Below are positions 7,817-16,194 of a stretch of 64,000 nucleotides of DNA, one piece after another; position 1 is the stretch's first letter, and each line of letters begins with the position of its first letter. The stretch spans positions 62,001-126,000 of the forward strand of contig CBIHOF010000006.1 in assembly GCA_966211955.1 (NCBI GenBank), given 5' to 3'. Source of the stretch: Albitalea sp966211955. Its GTDB lineage: Bacteria > Pseudomonadota > Gammaproteobacteria > Burkholderiales > Burkholderiaceae_C. The translations under genes were made by a program, and so were the position numbers. Under the pieces are notes generated by a model, which did not search any database, had not been told where the DNA came from, and saw only the letters and a list, made by a program, of their open reading frames with translations.

Positions 7817-10800
7817 GCGAACCCTCCGCAGGCTTGGGCGCAGGCGGCGTCGCGCCGTTGCCGTTCTCGTCGAGCTGATGCGCATACATCTTCCGTTGTC
7901 GCTCGCTTCCCTTGAAGATGCGCCGGACCACCACGAAGAAGACCGGCACGAAGAACACCGCGAGCAGCGTGGCACTCATCATGCCGCCCATCACGCCGGT
8001 GCCGATGGCGCGCTGGCTCGCGGAGCCGGCGCCGCTGGCCAGCACCAGCGGCAGCACGCCGAGGATGAAGGCCATCGAGGTCATGAGGATGGGGCGGAAG
8101 CGCAGGTGTGCAGCTTCGAGCACCGATTCGACCAGCCCCTTGCCCTGCGCATGCAAGTCTTTCGCGAACTCGATGATCAGCACCGCGTTCTTCGCGGACA
8201 GCCCGATCACGGTGATCAGGCCGACCTTGAAGTAGATGTCGTTCGCATAGCCGCGCAGGCTCGCGGCGAGCACCACGCCCAGCACGCCCAGCGGCACCAC
8301 GAGGATGACCGACAGCGGAATCGACCAGCTCTCGTACAAGGCCGCCAGGCACAGGAACACCGCGAGCAGCGAGAAGCCGAGCAGGATGAAGGCCGTCGAG
8401 CCGGAGAGCTTTTCCTCACGCGACTGGCCCGTCCATTCGAACGCGAAGCCAGCGGGCAACTGCCCAGCCAGGCGTTCCATTTCGTCCATCGCCTCGCCGG
8501 TGCTGCGACCGGGTGCGGCGTCGCCCGCGATGCGCATGCTCGGGTAGCCGTTGTAGCGGATGGTCTGCATGGGGCCGGTGATCCACTTCGTGCTCGCGAA
8601 GGCTGAGAGCGGCACCGGCTGCCCACGGCTGTTGAGCGCGTTCAGGCGCAGCAGGTCTTCGGGCTGCATGCGCGCGGGCGCATCGGCCTGCACGATCACC
8701 CGCTGCAGGCGGCCGGCGTTGGGGAAGTCGTTGACGTAGATCGAGCCGAGCGCCGTGGAGATCGCGCCATTGATCGCGTCGAAGCTCACGCCCAGCGCGT
8801 TGGCCTTGTCGCGATCGATGTCCAGCTGCAGCTGCGATGCGTCTTCGAGGCCGTCGGGCCGCACGCCCGCGACGATCTTGCTCTGCGACGCCATCCCGAG
8901 CAGCTGGTTGCGCGCGGCCACGAGTGCCGCGTGCCCGTTGCCGCCGCGGTCCTGCAGCCGGAAGTTGAAGCCCGACGACGTCCCAAGCTCAGGAATCGGC
9001 GGTGGGCTCAGCGCGAAGATGAAGGCATCGCGTACATGCGACAGCGCGCCGAAGGCACGGCCCGAGATGGCCTGCGCGGTGTGTTCCGCGCCCTTGCGTT
9101 CGTCCCAGGGCTTGAGCGTCACGAAGGCGAGGCCCGCGTTCTGGCCCTGGCCCGAAAAGCTGAAGCCCATCACGCCCACCATGCTCTGCACCTCGGGCTG
9201 CTTGAGGATGAAGCCTTCGACCTGCTGCACCACCTCGAGCGTGCGGTTGAAGGTGGCGCCCGGCGGCAGCTGCACGTTGACGATCATGTAGCCCTGGTCT
9301 TCGGCCGGCAGGAAGGACGCCGGCAGCCGCGTGAAGAAGAGCGCCACCACGCCGATGATCGCCACATACACGATGAGAAAGCGCGCCGCGCGCTTGAGGA
9401 TGCGCGCGACCCAGCCTTCATAGCGCTTGGCCGTCTTGCTGAAGCCGCGGTTGAACCAGCCGAAGAAGCCGGTCTTCTCATGATGGTGGCCCGCCTCGAC
9501 CGGCTTGAGCAGCGTCGCGCACAGCGCCGGCGTGAGCGACAGCGCCATGAAGGCCGAGAGACCGATGGACGACACCATCACCGCCGAGAACTGGCGGTAG
9601 ATGTTGCCCACCGAGCCGGAGAAGAAGGCGAGCGGCACGAACACCGAGATCAGCACGACCGTCACGCCGACAATGGCCCCCGAGATCTGCCCCATCGCCT
9701 TGCGGGTGGCCGCGCGCGGCGGCAGGCCTTCCTCGCTCATGATGCGCTCGACGTTCTCCACCACCACGATGGCGTCGTCCACCACGATGCCGATCACGAG
9801 CACCATGCCGAACATGGTGAGCACGTTGATCGAGAACCCGAGCGCCAGCAGCACGCCGAAGGTGCCCAGCAAGGCGATCGGCACGACGATGGTCGGGATC
9901 ACGGTGTAGCGCCAGTTCTGCAGGAAGAGAAACATCACCACGAACACCAGCGCCACCGCTTCGAGCAGCGTCTCCACCACCTGCCGGATGGAGATCTTCA
10001 CGAAGCGCGAGCTGTCGTAGGGCATGAAGTACTTGACGCCCGGCGGGAAGTAGCGCGACAGCTCGTCCATGCGCTTGTTGATGGCGGTGGCGGTGGCCAG
10101 CGCATTGCCGGTGGGCGACAGCTGCACGCCGATGCCGGTGGAGGGCTTGCCGTTCAGGCGCGCCGAGGTGGCGTAGGTCTGCGCGCCAAGCTCGATGCGT
10201 GCGACATCGCGCAGCCGCACGGCCGAGCCGTCGGGGTTGGCGCGCAGCACGATGTTGCCGAACTGCTCGACATTCGCGAGCTGGCCGTTGACCACCACGG
10301 TGGCGAAGATCGATTGCCCCGGCGTGTTGGGCAGCTCGCCGATGGTGCCCGAGGACACCTGCGCGTTCTGCGAGCGGATGGCGGCGGTCACGTCCGAGGG
10401 CGAGAGGCTGAAGCCGATCAGCTTGGCCGGGTCGATCCACACGCGCATCGCACGCTCGGTGCCGAAGAGCTGCGCCTGGCCGACACCGGCGATGCGCTGG
10501 ATTTCAGGCAGGACGGTGCGCGACGCGTAGTCGCCAAGCGCAATCGGGTCGTAGGCCGGGTTGTCGGAAGACAGGATGGTGAAGAGCAGGAAGTTCGAGC
10601 GTGCCTTGTCCACGCGCACGCCCTGCTGCGTCACCGCCTGCGGCAGGCGCGGGCTGGCGCGGCTCAGGCGGTTTTGCACATCCACCTGCGCGAGGTCGGG
10701 GTTGGTGCCCGGCTCGAAGCTGAGCGTGATCGTGCCCGAGCCGTTGGCCTGGCTCACCGACTCCATGTAGATGAGGCCGGGCGAGCCGTTCATCTCCTGC

Positions 10801-10997
10801 TCGATGACGCTGATGACGCTGTCTTCCAGCGTCTGCGCCGAGGCACCCGGGTACACCGCGCTCACCACGATGGACGGCGGCGCCACCGGCGGGTACTGCG
10901 AGATCGGAAGCTGCGTGACCGACACCGCGCCCAGCACGATGACGAACAGCGCAATCACCCAGGCGAAGATGGGGCGGTCGATGAAGAACTTGGCCAT
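7809..10997 (-). CDS. RND efflux pump inner-membrane transporter (HAE1/AcrB family)
   Basis: Proton-driven drug/solvent exporter, 1062 residues, full length for AcrB/MexB-type pumps. Twelve membrane spans are expected, with two large periplasmic loops after TM1 and TM7. The proton-relay aspartates fall at D407 and D408 (VVDDAIVVVEN), the same numbers as in E. coli AcrB, and the relay lysine is K936 in GLSAKNAVLIIEFAKD. N-terminal FIDRPIFAWVIAL and the porter motifs PISQYPPVAPP and YPGASAQTLEDSV are diagnostic. It lies between the adaptor and channel genes. No regulator gene adjoins the operon, so control is probably by a distant regulator. HAE1 members export hydrophobic amphiphiles; specificity here is unknown. 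Confidence 0.96.
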   Translation of the reverse strand: MAKFFIDRPIFAWVIALFVIVLGAVSVTQLPISQYPPVAPPSIVVSAVYPGASAQTLEDSVISVIEQEMNGSPGLIYMESVSQANGSGTITLSFEPGTNPDLAQVDVQNRLSRASPRLPQAVTQQGVRVDKARSNFLLFTILSSDNPAYDPIALGDYASRTVLPEIQRIAGVGQAQLFGTERAMRVWIDPAKLIGFSLSPSDVTAAIRSQNAQVSSGTIGELPNTPGQSIFATVVVNGQLANVEQFGNIVLRANPDGSAVRLRDVARIELGAQTYATSARLNGKPSTGIGVQLSPTGNALATATAINKRMDELSRYFPPGVKYFMPYDSSRFVKISIRQVVETLLEAVALVFVVMFLFLQNWRYTVIPTIVVPIALLGTFGVLLALGFSINVLTMFGMVLVIGIVVDDAIVVVENVERIMSEEGLPPRAATRKAMGQISGAIVGVTVVLISVFVPLAFFSGSVGNIYRQFSAVMVSSIGLSAFMALSLTPALCATLLKPVEAGHHHEKTGFFGWFNRGFSKTAKRYEGWVARILKRAARFLIVYVAIIGVVALFFTRLPASFLPAEDQGYMIVNVQLPPGATFNRTLEVVQQVEGFILKQPEVQSMVGVMGFSFSGQGQNAGLAFVTLKPWDERKGAEHTAQAISGRAFGALSHVRDAFIFALSPPPIPELGTSSGFNFRLQDRGGNGHAALVAARNQLLGMASQSKIVAGVRPDGLEDASQLQLDIDRDKANALGVSFDAINGAISTALGSIYVNDFPNAGRLQRVIVQADAPARMQPEDLLRLNALNSRGQPVPLSAFASTKWITGPMQTIRYNGYPSMRIAGDAAPGRSTGEAMDEMERLAGQLPAGFAFEWTGQSREEKLSGSTAFILLGFSLLAVFLCLAALYESWSIPLSVILVVPLGVLGVVLAASLRGYANDIYFKVGLITVIGLSAKNAVLIIEFAKDLHAQGKGLVESVLEAAHLRFRPILMTSMAFILGVLPLVLASGAGSASQRAIGTGVMGGMMSATLLAVFFVPVFFVVVRRIFKGSERQRKMYAHQLDENGNGATPPAPKPAEGSHE

Positions 10998-11018
10998 TCG
11001 AGGCTTTCTCGTTTTCTC

Positions 11019-11093
11019 ACCACAGAGGACGCAGAGAACACAGAGAAGAACAAGCCATGACTTTTCCTCTGTGGGCCGTGTGTGCTCTGTGGT
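11019..11093. repeat. Palindromic intergenic element inside the efflux operon
   Basis: ACCACAGAG (11019-11027) is the exact inverse complement of CTCTGTGGT (11085-11093), and a second inner pair CACAGAG/CTCTGTG extends it into two 27-base arms that match at both ends. Such CTCTGTGG/CCACAGAG elements occur between genes in many proteobacteria. Here it occupies most of the 107-base gap between adaptor and pump genes and may fold in the mRNA, altering the ratio of the two products. Confidence 0.6.
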
Positions 11094-11104
11094 TCAGATG
11101 TCTT

Positions 11105-12370
11105 TCAGCGTGAGGCGGAGGAAGCGGGTGCGGAAGCCGCGGAAGCGGAAGCAGCTGCCCCCGGCTGCCACGGCACTGGCTTCACCGGCCCCGGCCCGCG
11201 CAGCTTCTGGAAGCCGTCGACCATCACCTGCTCGCCCGGCTTCAGGCCGTCGAGCACCACCCATTGGCCGCCTTGTGCCGCGCCCACCTTCACTGGCCGC
11301 GGCGCGACCTTGCCGTCGGCGCCCACCACCATCACCGTGTCGCCCTGCGACGAGCGGTTGACCGCCTGCTGCGGCAAGGTGATGGCGTTCTGCGCTTGCG
11401 CCTGCTCGAGCCGCACCCGCACGTACATGCCCGGCAACAGCAACCCATCGTTGTTCGGGACTTCGGCGCGCAGCGTGATCTGCCCGGAGGTCGGGTCCAC
11501 GGTCAGGTCAGAGAAAAGCAGCCGTCCGGCGGACGCGTATTCGGTGCCGTCATCGAGCACCACCCGCACGCTCGCCGCCTCGGCGCCGGCGGCGCGCTTG
11601 AGCTGGCCGCCCGAGAGCGCGCGTCGCAGCTTGAGCACGTCGGTGGTCGATTGCGTGAAGTTCACGTACATCGGATTGATCTGCTGCACGGTGGCCAGCT
11701 GCGTCGCCTCGCCCTGGCCCACCAGCGCGCCTTCGGTGACGAGCGCGCGGCCGATGCGCCCGGAGATGGGCGAGGTCACGTTCGCATAGCCGAGGTTGAT
11801 CTGCGCGGTCTGCACGGCGGCCTGCCCCGCGGCCACGTCGGCCTGTGCGGACTTCTGCGCCGCGACGGCGTTGATGTAGTCCTGCTTGCTGATCGCGTTG
11901 GCTTCGAGCAGCGGCTTGTAGCGCTCGGCCTGGGCACTGGCCTGCGTGAGGTTGGCTTGGGCACGTGCAAGCGTCGCCTGCGCGCTTTGCGCCGTGGCGC
12001 GGTAGGGCGCGGGGTCGATCTGGAACAGCGGCTGTCCGGCGCGCACGTCGCTGCCTTCGCGAAAGAGCCGCTTCTGCAGGATGCCCGCCGCACGCGCACG
12101 CACCTGCGCCACGCGCGAAGCTTCGAGCCGGCCGGGCAGCTCAGTGACGAGGCCGACGGCTTGCGGCGTGGCGACGACCACGCCCACCTCGGGCGGTGGC
12201 ATGCCGCCACCCGGTGGCCCGCCGGGGCCGGCGGCAGACTGGTCCTTGTTGCCGCAAGCAGCAAGCAAGACCGCGGCGGCGGCCACGGCAAGGCCTGAGC
12301 GCAAGAAGGTGGAGGAAGCGGACGACGGACGAGATGACGCCAATGAAGCAGCGGTCTGGGACACAGACAT
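11105..12370 (-). CDS. RND efflux periplasmic adaptor (MexA/AcrA family)
   Basis: Membrane-fusion protein linking the RND pump to its outer-membrane channel, 421 residues. It has a lipoprotein signal (lipobox LLAAC, C39), a lipoyl/barrel-sandwich segment (RLEASRVAQVRARAAGIL and GYANVTSPISGRIGRAL), an alpha-hairpin between them (about residues 120-190), and beta-barrel and membrane-proximal domains with QQAVNRSSQGDTVMVVG near the end. The ATG at 12370 is chosen over 12448 because it begins the signal peptide directly. It is the first gene of the three-gene operon; pump and channel follow. The extreme C terminus is alanine/serine-rich and variable in the family. Confidence 0.94.
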   Translation of the reverse strand: MSVSQTAASLASSRPSSASSTFLRSGLAVAAAAVLLAACGNKDQSAAGPGGPPGGGMPPPEVGVVVATPQAVGLVTELPGRLEASRVAQVRARAAGILQKRLFREGSDVRAGQPLFQIDPAPYRATAQSAQATLARAQANLTQASAQAERYKPLLEANAISKQDYINAVAAQKSAQADVAAGQAAVQTAQINLGYANVTSPISGRIGRALVTEGALVGQGEATQLATVQQINPMYVNFTQSTTDVLKLRRALSGGQLKRAAGAEAASVRVVLDDGTEYASAGRLLFSDLTVDPTSGQITLRAEVPNNDGLLLPGMYVRVRLEQAQAQNAITLPQQAVNRSSQGDTVMVVGADGKVAPRPVKVGAAQGGQWVVLDGLKPGEQVMVDGFQKLRGPGPVKPVPWQPGAAASASAASAPASSASR

Positions 12371-12569
12371 TCGCAAACCCTCGGTGAGTGGCGCACGTGC
12401 GCCGAGATGGTGGAACGGGAACGCGAGACTGCCCGCACACGCGACCAATCGCGCAGGCTATCCGCTCGGGCATTCTGTCCCGCTCGGTGGGGTCTTTGAT
12501 GTCTGGTGTGCGAAGAGCGGTGACGGATTTTCGTAGCGACGCCGCGTGACTCTGCGGTTCCTCGGCGCG

Positions 12570-12968
12570 TCAGAACCAGACGCTCTGCACGTGCTGCGTG
12601 TCCATGTACTCGCGGACTTCGGTGATGCGTCCGTTGCGCACCGTGACGAGTGCGTGGTACTCGTTCTCGTACACGCGGCCGTTGCGCAGCTCGCCACGTG
12701 ACTCGACCTCGAGCGCCACCTTGTCGCCCTCGGCGATGAGGGACTTCACCGTCATCCGCAGCCCCGCCGGCATCTGCGCCACCATTGCGCGGAACATGCG
12801 CGCCATCTCCGGCTTGGTGTGCCAGCCGATGGACGGGTTGCTGCCGGGCTTGCCGGCAATCCAGAAGCGCGAGTCCTCGCTCATGGTGTCGAGCACGCCG
12901 TCGATGTCGTTGGCATCGAAGCGTTCATAGAAGCGGCAGGCGACCTGCTTGTTGAGTTCGGTGGTCAC
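12570..12968 (-). CDS. SnoaL/NTF2-like small protein (ketosteroid-isomerase fold)
   Basis: A 132-residue protein with the cone-shaped NTF2 fold signature: N-terminal helix (CRFYERFDANDIDGVLDTM), a charged beta-strand ERFWIAG-like segment, and C-terminal strands ENEYHALVTVRNGRITEVREY. Members are isomerases, hydrolases or binding proteins, so no reaction can be assigned. The start is taken as GTG at 12968, because AAGGAA at 12975-12980 sits five bases upstream. An ATG at 13025 would add 19 residues without family similarity. It lies upstream of the efflux operon on the same strand, with about 200 bases between, so co-transcription is uncertain. Confidence 0.8.
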   Translation of the reverse strand: MTTELNKQVACRFYERFDANDIDGVLDTMSEDSRFWIAGKPGSNPSIGWHTKPEMARMFRAMVAQMPAGLRMTVKSLIAEGDKVALEVESRGELRNGRVYENEYHALVTVRNGRITEVREYMDTQHVQSVWF

Positions 12969-13055
12969 GGAAATTCCTTGCGAGTCCAGATGGTTGGACC
13001 ACCCATTGAACTTGCTAGAGCGCACTCGATGTCAAGCGCTTCTTCAGCTCGTCAT

Positions 13056-13547
13056 TCACGGTGCCTCGAAACCGCTGACCAGCACCAGGGGCATGTTGCG
13101 TTGCCGGTCGTGACCCACGCCGTACGCGAGGAAGTCGGCCTGGATGTCGATGACGGCGCCCGCCTTCACCTCCGATTGAAGTGCGGGCACGAGCACCTCC
13201 TGCACCCAGGCGGTGAGGTCGCGGCCCTTGTCGGACCGCAGGCGGATGCAGTGGCCGGCCGGCGCCTTGTCGAGGAAGTCGTGCAGCTGCAATTCATCGA
13301 GGATGGCTTGCAGGGCCTGTGTGTTGCAGGGCTCGGGCGTTGCGAGGAGCGTGGCCGCGAAGCGCAGGTGCCGAGGCTGCAGCAGCGTCACGCCGGGTTC
13401 TTCGTCCCGGGTGGCGTCGTCATATTGGGCGAAGAGCGCGTCCAGCGTGATGCGTTCATGCGTGGCCGCTTCCTGGGCGACGCAGGGGCCGATCAGCAGC
13501 AGGGCGGCGAACGGCCAGGAGCGTAGCGAAGACAGGACAAGGCGCAT
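13056..13547 (-). CDS. Small secreted protein of unknown function
   Basis: The 163-residue product has a typical Sec signal peptide (about residues 1-25, ending PCVAQEA). The mature part is mixed alpha/beta with two cysteines (C74, C100) that could form a disulfide. The segment HCIRLRSDKGRDLTAWVQEVLVPAL looks like a structured core. No family is recognised. It lies on the same strand as the SnoaL-like gene, 87 bases upstream of it. Codon use resembles the neighbours, which supports a real gene. Confidence 0.68.
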   Translation of the reverse strand: MRLVLSSLRSWPFAALLLIGPCVAQEAATHERITLDALFAQYDDATRDEEPGVTLLQPRHLRFAATLLATPEPCNTQALQAILDELQLHDFLDKAPAGHCIRLRSDKGRDLTAWVQEVLVPALQSEVKAGAVIDIQADFLAYGVGHDRQRNMPLVLVSGFEAP

Positions 13548-13667
13548 GGCCGCGCAGCGTAGGCCCGCGTGGACGACGCATCAATGGCCGCGGCGGCCCA
13601 AAGCTTGGCCGCGGGGTTCAGCTGCCCGAAGCCGGGCGAGCGTCGCCTTGCACACAAGCGACCCCGC

Positions 13668-13709
13668 AGCAACCCGTCATCCCCGGCGAGCGCCGGGGTG
13701 ACGGGCTGC
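13668..13709. repeat. Long intergenic hairpin abutting the MBL-fold gene
   Basis: The arms at 13668-13687 and 13691-13709 are complementary over about 19 positions with one mismatch and one bulge, around a 3-base loop. The core CCCCGGCGAGCGCCGGGG is a widespread intergenic palindrome type in high-G+C proteobacteria. It begins right after the stop codon at 13710 on the minus strand, so it can act as a 3' stabiliser or a terminator-like stem, although no U-tract follows. Confidence 0.55.
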
Positions 13710-14663
13710 TTACTTCACCGGCGTGTAATCCACCGGCAGGAAGCGATAGCCCTTCCCGTCGGTACGCAGGTGCCCGATGCCCGGGAACGGCAGGTGCGCG
13801 ACACCGACCAGATAACCCTGCTTCGCCGCATCGGCGAAGGCCTTCTTGCGCTCGGCCATCGCGGACTTGGAGTCGCTGTCGAACTGGATGGTGACTTCAG
13901 GGTGCTGGAACTGCACCGCGGCCACGTGCATCAGGTCGCCCCACAGCACCAGCTTCTGGCCCTTGGACTCGACCACGTAGATCGAATGGCCGGCGGTGTG
14001 GCCATGCGCGGCCACGGCCTTCACGCCGGGGATGAGATCGGTGTCGCCGTTGAAGGCCTTGAACTTGTTCGCCGCCACGTAGGGGTTCAGCGACGCCTGA
14101 GCGCCCTTGAAGAAGCCCTTCATCGCTTCGGGTGCCTTGTCCAGGTTGGCCTGGCTCAGCCAAAAGTCGGCGTCATGCTGGTCGGCGCGCACGATGGCGT
14201 TTGGAAACGCCATGGCCTCGCCGGACATCAGCCCGCCGACGTGGTCGAAGTGCATGTGGGTGATGTAGATCTCGTCGACCTGGTCCGGCTGGTAGCCCGA
14301 TGCCTTGAGGTTGTTGACGATGCCGCCGAGCGTCGGCCCGCCGAGTGCGCCGGTGCCCGTGTCGATCAGCACCAGCTTGCTGCCGGTGTTCACGAGGAAG
14401 GCGTTCACCGAGGTCGGCAGCGGCTCCTTCTCGAAGTTCTGGCCGAGCATCTTGGTGACGGCGGGCGCCTTCACGTTGGTCAGCAGTTCGGTGGGCTTGA
14501 GGTCGATGACACCGTCGAACAGCGCGGTGACTTCGAAGTCGCCCAGCATCATCCGGTAGAAGCCGGGGGCCTGGGTCTTGGCGAATGGGGCGGCGGCCTG
14601 CGCGGCGCCGACGAAGAGAAGGCTGCCTGCCGCGGCGAGCAGCCAATGCCTGATGCGGTTCAT
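13710..14663 (-). CDS. Secreted metallo-beta-lactamase-fold hydrolase (MPH/lactonase-like)
   Basis: Periplasmic binuclear-metal hydrolase, 317 residues. Signal peptide about residues 1-23 (ending AQA). The metal motif THMHFDHVGG supplies H136, H138, D140 and H141; further ligands are expected in AAHGHTAGHS and LWGDLMH. Sequence order and length fit the methyl-parathion-hydrolase/quorum-quenching-lactonase-like branch rather than true beta-lactamases. Real substrates may be lactones or esters; an organophosphatase role cannot be claimed from sequence. It is monocistronic, with an A-rich leader upstream of the ATG. Confidence 0.88.
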   Translation of the reverse strand: MNRIRHWLLAAAGSLLFVGAAQAAAPFAKTQAPGFYRMMLGDFEVTALFDGVIDLKPTELLTNVKAPAVTKMLGQNFEKEPLPTSVNAFLVNTGSKLVLIDTGTGALGGPTLGGIVNNLKASGYQPDQVDEIYITHMHFDHVGGLMSGEAMAFPNAIVRADQHDADFWLSQANLDKAPEAMKGFFKGAQASLNPYVAANKFKAFNGDTDLIPGVKAVAAHGHTAGHSIYVVESKGQKLVLWGDLMHVAAVQFQHPEVTIQFDSDSKSAMAERKKAFADAAKQGYLVGVAHLPFPGIGHLRTDGKGYRFLPVDYTPVK

Positions 14664-14747
14664 GAATATTCCTCCGGTGTGTTCGATTCGAGCGGCGCGA
14701 AGGATAGGGGCGAGACGCTTTTCCCTGCGGGTCGTAGGGTGGGCCGG

Positions 14748-15332
14748 TCACACCCCCGCCTTCGCCAGCACCACCACCGACACCCCACGCGCCGGCGCGA
14801 CGCCATCGCCGTTCTGGTACGAGTGCGGCAGGTTGCCGGGAAACGCAAGCACGTCGCCGGCGGACAACGCATAGCGCTCGCCCGCCACCATCAGGTTCAC
14901 GAGCCCTTCGAGGCAGGTGAAGAACTCGCGCGTGCCCGGCAGGTGCGGCGTGCCACCCATCACCGCGCCGGGAGCGAAGTCCATCACCTCCATCATCTCG
15001 TCGGGCACCGGCTCGGGCACGAGTGGGCGGATGGTCACGCCGCGGCCCTTGGTGTGCGTGGCCACCTCGCCAGCATTCCAGCGGCGCACCATCGCGCGCG
15101 GCGAGGCGAGCAGCTCGTCGATGGGCACGCCCAAGGCGCCCGCCACCTTCACCAGCACCGACAGCGACGGGTTGCCCTCCCCTGACTCGAGGTTGGCGAT
15201 GGTCGAGCGCGGCACGGCGGCCGCCTTGGCCAGGCCGTCCTGCGTGAGTGATCGGGTGTGGCGCAGGCTCACGAGGTTGCGAGCGAGGTGGGACGCTGTG
15301 CTGCGGTCGGCGGGTTGGTCGTCGGTGCTCAT
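14748..15332 (-). CDS. XRE-family regulator with C-terminal cupin sensor
   Basis: A 194-residue DNA-binding protein. An N-terminal helix-turn-helix of the Cro/CI type (about residues 17-70, SLTQDGLAKAAAVPRSTIANLESGEGNPSL) is joined to a cupin barrel (about 110-190, TREFFTCLEGLVNLMVAGERYALSAGDVLAFPGNLPHSY). The cupin half probably senses a small ligand. It is divergent from the SDR/QueA-like pair beginning at 15481, with about 150 bases between, and is the natural candidate for controlling that pair and itself. The frame remains open to 15923, but homology begins at the ATG at 15332. Confidence 0.88.
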   Translation of the reverse strand: MSTDDQPADRSTASHLARNLVSLRHTRSLTQDGLAKAAAVPRSTIANLESGEGNPSLSVLVKVAGALGVPIDELLASPRAMVRRWNAGEVATHTKGRGVTIRPLVPEPVPDEMMEVMDFAPGAVMGGTPHLPGTREFFTCLEGLVNLMVAGERYALSAGDVLAFPGNLPHSYQNGDGVAPARGVSVVVLAKAGV

Positions 15333-15480
15333 GCGGAGGCCTTGGTCTTGCGGCGGCATTCTGCGCCCGCCCGTCCACCTGACGGACCTTCTGCCAATCC
15401 GCTGGACAAGCCGCTCGTGCGAACCAGGCCCGATGCCTATCGTGACCCCATCCCTGAACGAAACGACATCGGAGCCATTC

Positions 15481-16194
15481 ATGAACCAGCCTTCCAACCC
15501 GCTCAAGAACCTGCGCGTCGCCGTCACCGGCGGCACCTCCGGCCTCGGCCTGGCACTCGTCAAGGCATTGCATGCGCAGGGCGCCAAGGTCGCCTTCATC
15601 GCGCGCGACGTGAAGCGCGTCGGAGCGGTCGCATCGAGGCTGCCGGGCGTGCACGGCATCGTCGGCGACGTGTCGTGGAAGCTGACCACGCATGCGCTGG
15701 CCATCCAGGTCAGCGCCGCGCTCGGCGGGCTGGACGTGCTCATCAATAACGCGTCCAGCCTCGGCCCGGTTCCGCTGGCGCCGTTGGCCGACACCGAATG
15801 CGAAGACTTCGAGGCGGCGCTCGCCACCAACGTGGTGGGTCCCTTCCGGCTCACGAAGGCGTTGCTCGGCGCGCTCGCCGCGTCGGCGCGGGAAGGGCGC
15901 ACCGCCCTCGTGGTCAACATCACGAGCGACGCCGCCGTGTCGGCCTACGCCAACTGGGGCGCCTACGGCGCGAGCAAGGCGGCGCTCGCGCACATGAGCC
16001 GCATCTGGGACGAGGAGCTGCGCGAACACGGCGTGCGCGTGATCGCGCACGACCCGGGCGACATGGACACACCGATGCATGCGCAGGCCCTGCCGGATGC
16101 CGACCCCGCCGCGCTCAAGCGGCCATCCACGTCGGCCGAGGAATTGATCGAACGCATCCGCCACATCGTGGCCAAGGAGGAGGTGACAGCATGA
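15481..16194 (+). CDS. Short-chain dehydrogenase/reductase, first gene of a two-gene operon
   Basis: A 237-residue classical SDR with TGGTSGLG (residues 16-23), the NNAS motif, and a catalytic SDAAVSAYANWGAYGASK region carrying YGASK. It starts at the ATG at 15481, with GGAG six bases upstream. Its last codons overlap the next gene in ATGA (16191-16194), so the two are translated together. The partner is a QueA-like protein, which is unusual for an SDR and suggests a shared small-molecule pathway. The substrate is unknown. Confidence 0.87.
   Translation: MNQPSNPLKNLRVAVTGGTSGLGLALVKALHAQGAKVAFIARDVKRVGAVASRLPGVHGIVGDVSWKLTTHALAIQVSAALGGLDVLINNASSLGPVPLAPLADTECEDFEAALATNVVGPFRLTKALLGALAASAREGRTALVVNITSDAAVSAYANWGAYGASKAALAHMSRIWDEELREHGVRVIAHDPGDMDTPMHAQALPDADPAALKRPSTSAEELIERIRHIVAKEEVTA

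Noticed and set aside
8931..11060. A 709-codon open frame on the plus strand
   Set aside because: It lies antisense to the RND pump, has a composition typical of reversed high-G+C codons (R, H, A, E runs), and no recognisable domain.
15373..15387. GTCC-N7-GGAC inverted repeat between the XRE-cupin and SDR genes
   Set aside because: It could be an operator, but the half-sites are only four bases long and expected by chance in such G/C-rich DNA.
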